A stretch of 6,324 nucleotides of DNA, from assembly GCA_018894775.1 (NCBI GenBank), contig JAHIPG010000093.1, positions 1 to 6,324 on the forward strand, in the 5' to 3' direction. Under the pieces are notes generated by a model that searched no databases, was not told the DNA's origin, and saw only the letters and a program-made list of their open reading frames with translations. Of this stretch, positions 1 to 5,704 are shown piece after piece. The stretch's first letter is position 1. Every line of letters begins with the position of its first letter. The position numbers and the translations under genes are program-made. The DNA comes from Nanobdellota archaeon (GTDB lineage Archaea; Nanobdellota; Nanobdellia; SCGC-AAA011-G17; VGLX01).

Positions 1-22
1 AAGATTGAAGCTCTGGGGCAGA

Positions 23-3000
23 TTATTTTTGGAGTGGTTCCTTTGAAAAGATATTTGGATATTTCTTTTTTATGAACCAGTAACCAACGCCTATCACTAT
101 TATGACTACTGTTATTAATGCCCACAACCATACTTTACTTTCTGGTACTTCTTCTGGCACTGCAGGTGCTTTTCCTGTCGGAACCTCGGGCTTCTCTTCA
201 ACAATCTCTTCTCCTACTTCTTTTATTCCTCCAGGTGGTGCGACTTCTTTTGCAGGAGTAATATCCTCAAAATAAATATCAGCCTTCTTATGAGGGACAT
301 CAATACTTCTCAACTTAATAAGAACATCCAAAATACCATCATCATCGACGTCAACCTTCTTAGATTCGCCAACTTTCAAAGTAACTTCAATAGGCTCTGA
401 ATAAATCAACAAATTCACAGAATCTGAAGTCAATTTATCCAAAACAATCTGATGAGCTGCAGTACCACCAGCACTGCCACCACCAGACTCTCCAAGAGAT
501 ATAACAAGAGCATCTTTTATACTCATAGTTCTAACGATACCTTCGGAAGCGTCAATAGCTGCGTAACCACCCTGAGCAGTAGAAGTAGTACCTCCAGCAG
601 TAGGAGCGGCAGCAGCAGAAGCCTTAGTATAAGAAACAGTAACAGTATGGCTACCTTGCCCAACATCATTAACCTCTAAACTGCCAACAGTATAATTAGC
701 ACCATTAGTCAATAAAGTACCATCCAAATAAACACTGATAGTAGTATTAACATCAGTTCCCACGCCTGATAGAATCTCTGTCATGTTCAAAGCTCCTCTT
801 TGACTCATGCTCATACTCATGTTATACTCGTTAAAACTGCCAGCAGTATCAGGTGTGCTATCAGTAAAGTTAGCAATCGGAAACTTAACAGTAGCAGTAA
901 GATTAACAGAAATATTAGAAGCACTACTGCCAGGATCCCAATTATTGAAATAAGAATGGTTCAAATCGATGTCATAAGTTTTAAAGTATATGCTCATGTT
1001 ATTACCAAAATTAGGGCTGCCACTAACATTATCATCCATACTAAAAGTAACTTCCTTAGTAACAATGTTCTCATTATCCATCCATGTATCATTACCAGGG
1101 TACAACCAACTTACTACCGCATTTTCACTCATGTTAACAGACTCACCAGTAGCCTCATTAGTCAAATTAATCGGATTAAGCAAATGCACACTCAAACCAT
1201 CTAAAGTAAAGTTCTGCAAGGCATTCTCAATATCAATCCTAAAATTCATATCAATACTGCCATTCAAAACAGGAGGGGCATCCTCAGGATTAAAACCACC
1301 AACATCCTGCATCAAAACATGAATAGGACTCCTCGAACTAGGGCTAGTACTATTACTCATCAAACTAAACACAATAGACAAACTAACATTCTCATATTGT
1401 GGCACGCTCACAACAGTCAACAACTTATTATTCTGTCTGCCATAAGCATTATGATATGTTATGTTGATGCCAAAATTGTTAGTTAAAGTAGTAGAGGTAA
1501 GCTCTGTGCCATTATACCAAACAGTAAAACCAGATTGAGCAGGAGCAGCAATGATCTGAGAACTGTTAGTACCATCCCTATTAGTCTTAGTTTCATTCCT
1601 TATCAACAAAGGCTGCAACGTCTGGTTTTCATATTCATACTTTGGAGTATAAATGTGGAAGGTTATATTATCAGAAGCTGCGGAGTCGTTGTAAAAAGTG
1701 AAATTAAGCCTGTAGCCCCAAAGCTCAAAATAGGTTGGGTTTTCTAAAAAGGACTTGTCAGCATAAACGAGATCAGCCCAAGAATTGTTTTGAGAAGGCT
1801 CTGGCCTTCCTCTAGACTGGTTGTAAGTCATCATAGGCACCCAAACCTCATAACGATCCCTAGCTTGAGCCCAATTCTCAAACCTCAAAGTAATATTCTC
1901 AGTACTGGTATCGTTAACAGCATAGGGTCTAGGATTCTTCCAGTAATTAACCCCATAGCTATTGTTTAAAACAGTATCATTCTGCGTACAACTCACACTA
2001 TTATCATCAGTAGTACAATTTACTGTAATCCAGAAAGTTTCGGGAACAGCAACACCGCTAAAAGTATAATAATCAGAAAAAGCCTCAATAGTATCATTGA
2101 CCTCTAAAGTAAAAGTTTCATTAGCCGAAGTTGATAAACTCTTGCTAATATTTCCAACATCCTGATCACAAGCATAAACAGTGCTGTTAACCCTCCAGAA
2201 ACCATTAGTGCCATTACAGACGCTATTATTAACTATTCCATAAGGCAAATACCAAGTAATAATAGTATTATTCACCTGACCACCAAAATGATTTGTAATA
2301 TTAACCACTAAAGTGTATTTACTATTGCTGCCAACAGTAATATTAAACTGAGAAGTATCACTAGCAACAATAAAGTTCTGGGTTGATTCCACAGTCAAAG
2401 TACGATTAGCAACACTAGTATTCCAATGATTCAAAGTATCATTACAATAAACCGACCAAACATACAACCCATCCTCTATATTTATAGCGCTACTCCCATT
2501 CGTCTTACCACTAATCAGGCTGGTAAAACTCTCATTCATATGCCAACCATCACTCCAATTACCCCACAACTCACAAGTATCTAAGTTCAAATCCGTCGCA
2601 GTATAATTAAATACCATTGAACCTTCTAAAAATGCTTCATCATCTGGATTATCCAGGATTACCCTTGGTTCCAAATCGTCTAAATTAGTATAATAATTAG
2701 TAGTATTCGCATCTTGATCGCTACCATTACCAACAATGGTTATAGCCCAAATAATAATTTCTTCAGTACCTGTCTCATTAGCTGTAAAATTAAACCATAT
2801 AGAAATCTCATCATTAGATCCTAACTGGCTATGACTCCCATTATAACAAGACCAGTTAAGATGATAATCCATAACAGCAACGTTAGATTCACACCACCAA
2901 TCATTACCAAGAGATGTATTCATATCAGTACCATTAGACACGTTTCCAACATCACTGAATATAACATTATCAGGCATTGCAAAATTTATCTCAGTAATAT

Positions 3001-3220
3001 TACCCACATCTTCATCCCAATGCACCATTGTTAACGTAAAATTTATCGTCGCATTCAACCCCCCTTTAGTATAATTAGAAACACCAAAACCATCATCCGG
3101 AGCAAAACTATGAATAACAGAAATAGGAGTCACATCCAAAGGTTCACCAAACACAAAATAAACACAAAATAAAATTAAACAAGCTAAAATAGATCCTAAA
3201 ATAAAAGTTTTCTTTTTCAA
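23..3220 (-). CDS. Large N-glycosylated membrane-anchored surface protein (S-layer or adhesin-like)
   Basis: A 1065-residue secreted protein. It starts at a TTG codon preceded by GAGGTGAT; the next residues (MKKK, then a hydrophobic stretch to about residue 25) form a signal peptide, probably cut near VFG|EP, which supports this start. Residues 49-842 carry about 60 N-x-S/T sequons. Residues about 185-279 resemble an Ig-like fold, with Cys216 and Cys259 as a likely disulfide. Outside the signal peptide there are eight cysteines (110, 125, 216, 259, 335, 351, 402, 411), an even number consistent with oxidised extracellular pairs. A Gly/Ala/Ser/Thr-rich linker (about 866-922) leads to a small domain (923-988) containing the acidic loop DVDDDGILD (957-965), a likely Ca2+ site seen in DPANN exoproteins. 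Then come a Pro/Glu/Lys stalk (989-1029), one transmembrane helix (1030-1050) and a basic tail. It probably acts as a cell-surface coat, adhesin or host-contact protein; the exact role cannot be read from the sequence. It is transcribed away from the IS. Confidence 0.85.
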   Translation of the reverse strand: MKKKTFILGSILACLILFCVYFVFGEPLDVTPISVIHSFAPDDGFGVSNYTKGGLNATINFTLTMVHWDEDVGNITEINFAMPDNVIFSDVGNVSNGTDMNTSLGNDWWCESNVAVMDYHLNWSCYNGSHSQLGSNDEISIWFNFTANETGTEEIIIWAITIVGNGSDQDANTTNYYTNLDDLEPRVILDNPDDEAFLEGSMVFNYTATDLNLDTCELWGNWSDGWHMNESFTSLISGKTNGSSAINIEDGLYVWSVYCNDTLNHWNTSVANRTLTVESTQNFIVASDTSQFNITVGSNSKYTLVVNITNHFGGQVNNTIITWYLPYGIVNNSVCNGTNGFWRVNSTVYACDQDVGNISKSLSTSANETFTLEVNDTIEAFSDYYTFSGVAVPETFWITVNCTTDDNSVSCTQNDTVLNNSYGVNYWKNPRPYAVNDTSTENITLRFENWAQARDRYEVWVPMMTYNQSRGRPEPSQNNSWADLVYADKSFLENPTYFELWGYRLNFTFYNDSAASDNITFHIYTPKYEYENQTLQPLLIRNETKTNRDGTNSSQIIAAPAQSGFTVWYNGTELTSTTLTNNFGINITYHNAYGRQNNKLLTVVSVPQYENVSLSIVFSLMSNSTSPSSRSPIHVLMQDVGGFNPEDAPPVLNGSIDMNFRIDIENALQNFTLDGLSVHLLNPINLTNEATGESVNMSENAVVSWLYPGNDTWMDNENIVTKEVTFSMDDNVSGSPNFGNNMSIYFKTYDIDLNHSYFNNWDPGSSASNISVNLTATVKFPIANFTDSTPDTAGSFNEYNMSMSMSQRGALNMTEILSGVGTDVNTTISVYLDGTLLTNGANYTVGSLEVNDVGQGSHTVTVSYTKASAAAAPTAGGTTSTAQGGYAAIDASEGIVRTMSIKDALVISLGESGGGSAGGTAAHQIVLDKLTSDSVNLLIYSEPIEVTLKVGESKKVDVDDDGILDVLIKLRSIDVPHKKADIYFEDITPAKEVAPPGGIKEVGEEIVEEKPEVPTGKAPAVPEEVPESKVWLWALITVVIIVIGVGYWFIKKKYPNIFSKEPLQK

Positions 3221-3223
3221 AAT

Positions 3224-3231
3224 ATCACCTC
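3224..3231 (-). promoter_or_regulatory. Shine-Dalgarno site of the surface protein gene (decides TTG start)
   Basis: The minus strand reads GAGGTGAT ending 3 nt before the TTG codon at 3220-3218. It matches the CACCTCC-type 3' end of archaeal 16S rRNA over eight bases. No ATG lies at a suitable distance in this frame, and the TTG is followed at once by the lysines of the signal peptide, so TTG is the likely initiator. Confidence 0.75.
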
Positions 3232-3336
3232 ATAAAATTTTCTATTTAGAATAATCTCAATTCTCACTTCTTTTTTTTGCAAAATAACAATCACCGTTTT
3301 TTTTCCCCACCTTAGTGGAAATAAAGATTCTCCATA

Positions 3337-3344
3337 CTTATAAA
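3337..3344 (-). promoter_or_regulatory. Archaeal TATA box for the surface protein gene
   Basis: The minus strand reads TTTATAAG, close to the archaeal TTTAWA consensus. Transcription would begin about 25 nt downstream, near 3313-3318, giving a leader of roughly 95 nt before the TTG codon. The box lies only 15 bp from the left end of the IS, so the promoter is intact but its upstream region (B-recognition element and any operator) is now partly IS-adjacent. The call rests on sequence match and position only. Confidence 0.5.
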
Positions 3345-3358
3345 TGTTATGTTACCAC

Positions 3359-3375
3359 GGTCATCCGGACATCCT
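3359..3375 (+). repeat. Left terminal inverted repeat of the IS
   Basis: GGTCATCCGGACATCCT, an exact reverse complement of the right end. It contains the internal palindrome TCCGGA. Homology between the ends weakens at once beyond base 17, though a loose TAGT..GGG similarity continues subterminally. Confidence 0.92.
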
Positions 3376-3380
3376 AAGAA

Positions 3381-3388
3381 TTTATTTA
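3381..3388 (+). promoter_or_regulatory. Possible TATA box of the transposase gene
   Basis: TTTATTTA just inside the left end of the IS. With usual archaeal spacing, transcription would start near 3408-3412, about 35 nt before the ATG. That start would leave out the upstream arm (3393-3400) of the hairpin that covers the ribosome binding site. The match is modest. Confidence 0.35.
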
Positions 3389-3392
3389 GTAT

Positions 3393-3443
3393 AGGGCATC
3401 TCCCCTTAGTTTAGTGTTTACAAAAACATGGAGGTGATGCCCT
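3393..3443 (+). promoter_or_regulatory. Inverted repeat masking the transposase ribosome binding site
   Basis: AGGGCATC (3393-3400) pairs perfectly with GATGCCCT (3436-3443). After one T-T mismatch the stem continues with C-G pairs at 3402/3434, 3403/3433 and 3405/3431. The Shine-Dalgarno sequence GGAGGTGA (3430-3437) lies inside the downstream arm, and the ATG at 3445 directly follows it. In a transcript that includes both arms the ribosome binding site would be closed. The pairing is seen in the sequence; the regulatory role is inferred. Confidence 0.6.
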
Positions 3444-3444
3444 G

Positions 3445-4323
3445 ATGAGGGTTAGTAATTGTAGGTTTATTAATTTTGTTGAAGTGGCGTTGGAGTTGTG
3501 TGTTTGTTTGCCTTTGTATTTTAGTAAGTTTAGTAAGAAGGATTTTACTGTGCATCAACTGCTGGTTCTGCTTGTTTTGAAGCAGAAGTTGAAGTGTAGT
3601 TATGAGACTTTGGTTGATGATTTGGAAACCCGACCTTTTGTTGTTCGTTTGCTTGGTTTGAAAAGAATCCCTGATGAAAGTACTGTTAGAAAGTTTGCTA
3701 AAAGGCTTAAGGCAGATATTATTTATTATTTGCTTGCTGATTGCAGCAAGAAAATAAGTAAGAAGAAGTTGAAACTTGCTATTGATGCTACAGGTTTGCA
3801 TGTGGAAGATGGAAGCTTCAGTTACAGGAAAAGGCTTGGTTTATCGTCGAAAACAAGAAAAAATGTTAAACTCAGCGCATGCATAGATACACAAACACAA
3901 TTAATCACAGCAGTCAAACTCAGAAAAAGTAAAGCAGCAGACACAAAAGACTTCATAAACTTAGTGCAGAAAACTGCAAAAGTTAAACCAGTCAAAATCG
4001 TAGTAGCAGACAAAGGATACGACGCAGAATACAACCACAAATACGTAAAAGAAAAAATAGGAGCAGAATGCATCATACCACCCAGAGAAAAAACCAACAA
4101 AAAACACAGAACAAAAGGAAAATACAGAAAACGCTTACGCCACGGTTATAGCAAAAAGAAATATCACCAAAGAAGCAAAATAGAATCAGTCTTTTTTGTA
4201 ATAAAAAGACTCTATGGAGCAACACTCCATAGCAATTCTTGGCCCACACAAAAAATAGAACTATTATGCAAAATCATAGCCTACAACACCCACAGACTAG
4301 TTAAAACGAGGATGTCCGGATGA
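3445..4323 (+). CDS. DDE transposase of the insertion sequence
   Basis: A 292-residue transposase that cuts and joins the IS ends. The ATG is preceded 7 nt upstream by a full GGAGGTGA site. The N-terminal part (about 10-90) is the helical region typical of IS5-type enzymes. The RNase H-like catalytic core shows Asp114 in LAIDATG, Asp189 in VVADKGYD and Glu247 in RSKIE followed by FFVIKRLYG, so the DDE triad is complete. The segment between the second Asp and the Glu is very basic (about 213-241) and fits DNA binding. The TGA stop lies inside the right inverted repeat, so the gene uses the whole element and overlaps the 3' end of ridA by 27 bp in convergent orientation. Codon usage changes sharply near residue 132: Lys is 12 AAG/5 AAA before and 1 AAG/28 AAA after. 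The gene appears intact. Confidence 0.9.
   Translation: MRVSNCRFINFVEVALELCVCLPLYFSKFSKKDFTVHQLLVLLVLKQKLKCSYETLVDDLETRPFVVRLLGLKRIPDESTVRKFAKRLKADIIYYLLADCSKKISKKKLKLAIDATGLHVEDGSFSYRKRLGLSSKTRKNVKLSACIDTQTQLITAVKLRKSKAADTKDFINLVQKTAKVKPVKIVVADKGYDAEYNHKYVKEKIGAECIIPPREKTNKKHRTKGKYRKRLRHGYSKKKYHQRSKIESVFFVIKRLYGATLHSNSWPTQKIELLCKIIAYNTHRLVKTRMSG
4188..4211 (+). repeat. Perfect hairpin inside the transposase gene (first of two)
   Basis: AGTCTTTTT pairs with AAAAAGACT over 9 bp with a 6-nt loop. It begins two bases after the codon of catalytic Glu247 and abuts the next hairpin without a gap. Function is unknown. Confidence 0.6.
4212..4232 (+). repeat. Perfect hairpin inside the transposase gene (second of two)
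   Basis: CTATGGAG pairs with CTCCATAG over 8 bp around the 5-nt loop CAACA. It follows directly on the preceding hairpin, about 75 bp before the right inverted repeat. Function is unknown. Confidence 0.6.
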
Positions 4324-4695
4324 CCTCTTCAAAGCAACAACATCCATTTCTATTTTTACGTCTTTTGGCAGTCTGGCAACTTGAACTGTTGATCTTGCAG
4401 GTTTTTTCTTAAAATATTTGGCATATACCTCATTCATTTTTCCAAAATCATTCATATCTGCCAAGAATACTGTTACCTTTATTGCATTATCCAGACTTGA
4501 GCCTGCAGCTTCCAGAACATTCTTCAGGTTCTCCAGAACTTGCTTTGTCTGTTCTTCAATATTTCCTTCTAATATTTTTTTGGTTTTTGGATTTATCGCT
4601 ATCTGCCCAGAAGTAAAAACTAGATCTCCAGCGATTACAGCCTGTGAATAAGGACCTATAGCCTCAGGTGCTTTTGATGTGTTTACTGTTTTCAA
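4297..4695 (-). CDS. ridA: RidA/YjgF-family enamine/imine deaminase with an IS-derived C-terminal tail
   Basis: A 132-residue member of the RidA (YER057c/UK114) family, which hydrolyses reactive 2-aminoacrylate and 2-aminocrotonate imines, made by PLP-dependent lyases, to 2-oxoacids and ammonia. Family signatures are APEAIGPYSQAV (9-20), SGQIAINP (29-36), the substrate carboxylate-binding Arg101 in ARSTVQVARLP, and Glu116 in IEMDVVAL. Members usually end at about 125-130 residues, soon after the VVAL strand, matching residue 121-123 here. The last residues (RSSGHPRFN) are read from the right end of the IS, which supplies the TAG stop. The start is TTG; no ATG in frame occurs before residue 81. 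It lies 12 bp downstream of threonine ammonia-lyase, the source of its likely substrate, so the two probably form an operon. RidA proteins work as trimers with active sites between subunits; whether the extra tail disturbs this is not visible. Confidence 0.9.
   Translation of the reverse strand: MKTVNTSKAPEAIGPYSQAVIAGDLVFTSGQIAINPKTKKILEGNIEEQTKQVLENLKNVLEAAGSSLDNAIKVTVFLADMNDFGKMNEVYAKYFKKKPARSTVQVARLPKDVKIEMDVVALKRSSGHPRFN
4309..4325 (-). repeat. Right terminal inverted repeat of the IS
   Basis: AGGATGTCCGGATGACC on the plus strand, an exact inverted copy of the left end. It is coding on both strands: it holds the last codons and TGA stop of the transposase on the plus strand, and codons of the ridA tail on the minus strand. 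Confidence 0.92.
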
Positions 4696-4700
4696 TTTAT

Positions 4701-4708
4701 CTCCCTCC
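4701..4708 (-). promoter_or_regulatory. Shine-Dalgarno site of ridA (decides TTG start)
   Basis: The minus strand reads GGAGGGAG, 5 nt before the TTG codon at 4695-4693. Its first G is the last base of the TAG stop of the upstream lyase gene, so termination and reinitiation can be coupled. This fixes the TTG as the ridA start. Confidence 0.75.
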
Positions 4709-5667
4709 TATTTTTTCAAATATAACTTTATTAGTTTTATAAGAAGATGAAGATCCATATTTCCTCCGCTTATCACTCCTACAACATTTTTATTTTTTAT
4801 ATCAACTTTTTTGTTTATCATTGCTGCTAAAGACAATACTCCTGAAGGCTCTGCTAAAAATTTTCCTCTTTCTAGCAATGTGACCATAGCGTGCTTTATC
4901 TCTTGTTCTGATACTGTGACAATTTCATCTACATATTTGTTTATTAGATTCAATGTGATTTCACCTGGATGTTTTACAGATGTCCCATCTGCGATAGTAT
5001 GGATGCTCTTTGGTTCTTCCATCACAAATCTTCCTTTTTTTGTCTTGATGGAGTTAGCCTGTTCCGGCTGTACCCCTATGATTTTTATTTTAGGACTTAT
5101 CTGTTTTGATGCTATCGCTATCCCTGATATCAATCCTCCTCCTCCGATAGGGACAAAGATGTAATCTGTCTCCGGCAGTTGTTCCATTATCTCTAAGCCT
5201 ATTGTTCCCTGACCGGATATTATGTCTTCATCATCATAAGGGTGTATGAATACTAAATCCTCTTTTTCCTGGATCTCTTTTGCTTTTTGGTATGCCTCAT
5301 CGTATAATTTTCCATGCAATATCACTTTTGCCTTGTAATTTTTGGTTGCTTCTATTTTTGGATGAGCAGTTCCTTTGGGCATGACTATCGTTGCTTTCAC
5401 TCTCAGTTCTCTTGCAGAATAAGCAACAGCCTGCGCATGGTTTCCTGTTGATGCTGCTATCACGCCTTTCTTTTTTTCTTCTTTTGTAAGTAAGGATATC
5501 TTGTTGTATGCCCCTCTTATTTTGAATGCTCCTGTGAATTGTAAATTTTCTAATTTAAGGAATACATTGTTGCCAGATAGGGTATTGAAAACTTTTAGAT
5601 TAATCAGAGGGGTTATTTTAGCAGTGCCCTTTAACCTCTTTCTTGCTGCTTCAAAATCTATAGCCAT
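4708..5667 (-). CDS. Threonine ammonia-lyase (threonine/serine dehydratase), PLP-dependent, no ACT domain
   Basis: A 319-residue fold-type II PLP enzyme expected to turn L-threonine into 2-oxobutyrate and ammonia (EC 4.3.1.19), and probably L-serine into pyruvate, in the cytoplasm. Signatures in order: TPL (19-21); KLENLQFTGAFKIRGA with the PLP Schiff-base Lys49; the STGNHAQ substrate loop; the PIGGGGLISG phosphate-binding loop; and the closing SGGNMD motif. The protein stops about 15 residues after SGGNMD, so it has no C-terminal ACT or IlvA regulatory domain. That matches short TdcB-like catabolic enzymes (about 330 residues) rather than isoleucine-inhibited IlvA or the roughly 400-residue archaeal forms. 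The ATG fits the family N-terminus, but no Shine-Dalgarno precedes it. ridA follows 12 bp downstream and would clear the imine product. A serine/threonine racemase or serine-preferring dehydratase is a less likely alternative. Confidence 0.88.
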   Translation of the reverse strand: MAIDFEAARKRLKGTAKITPLINLKVFNTLSGNNVFLKLENLQFTGAFKIRGAYNKISLLTKEEKKKGVIAASTGNHAQAVAYSARELRVKATIVMPKGTAHPKIEATKNYKAKVILHGKLYDEAYQKAKEIQEKEDLVFIHPYDDEDIISGQGTIGLEIMEQLPETDYIFVPIGGGGLISGIAIASKQISPKIKIIGVQPEQANSIKTKKGRFVMEEPKSIHTIADGTSVKHPGEITLNLINKYVDEIVTVSEQEIKHAMVTLLERGKFLAEPSGVLSLAAMINKKVDIKNKNVVGVISGGNMDLHLLIKLIKLYLKK

Positions 5668-5689
5668 ATATGATTTTAAGAAGTTATTT

Positions 5690-5697
5690 CTTTTAAT
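5690..5697 (-). promoter_or_regulatory. Possible TATA box for leaderless transcription of the lyase gene
   Basis: The minus strand reads ATTAAAAG, centred about 26-27 nt upstream of the lyase ATG, the spacing expected if transcription starts at the start codon. The gene has no Shine-Dalgarno, unlike ridA, the transposase and the surface protein, so a leaderless mRNA is plausible. The motif is weak in DNA this AT-rich. Confidence 0.3.
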
Positions 5698-5704
5698 GCT
5701 TTCG

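Larger units (their letters stand above)
3359..4325 (+). mobile_element. Complete IS5/IS4-superfamily-like insertion sequence, 967 bp
   Basis: The element is bounded by 17-bp perfect terminal inverted repeats (3359-3375 and 4309-4325) and contains one transposase gene filling nearly all of it. The size, a single DDE ORF of 292 codons and short imperfection-free ends fit the IS5 group. No target-site duplication is visible: the bases outside the ends are CCAC on the left and TCTT on the right. The element sits between the 3' end of ridA and the promoter of the surface protein gene. Intact ends and ORF suggest it is recent and potentially active. Family assignment is from recognisable motifs, not a database match. 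Confidence 0.9.

Noticed and set aside
1..22. Possible terminator downstream of the surface gene
   Set aside because: Only 22 bases are available; they contain no T tract on the minus strand and no convincing stem.
452..679. Plus-strand open frame rich in Ser and Thr
   Set aside because: It is antisense to the Gly/Ala/Ser-rich linker region of the surface gene; it has low complexity, no ribosome binding site and no recognisable motif.
800..1747. Several plus-strand open frames opposite the surface gene
   Set aside because: They arise because the surface gene's coding strand is G/T-rich, which leaves few stops on the opposite strand. None has a start signal or family features.
3164..3184. 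Possible lipobox (ILAC or LFC) in the signal peptide of the surface protein
   Set aside because: The cysteines lie within the hydrophobic core, residue -2 does not fit the consensus, and the protein already has a C-terminal membrane anchor.
3302..3321. Small inverted repeat (CCAC-CTTA-GTGG with flanking T/A pairs) beside a run of eight T
   Set aside because: The stem is only 4 bp plus a bulged extension. On neither strand does a T run follow it, so it is not a terminator, and it sits at the predicted transcription start rather than in the leader.
3418..4100. Minus-strand open frames inside the IS
   Set aside because: They are shadows of the transposase; the composition explains the lack of stops, and no ribosome binding site is seen.
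3364..4321. TCCGGA present at both IS ends as a possible 6-bp direct repeat
   Set aside because: TCCGGA is its own reverse complement and lies inside the inverted repeats, so it appears in direct orientation trivially; it is not a target-site duplication.
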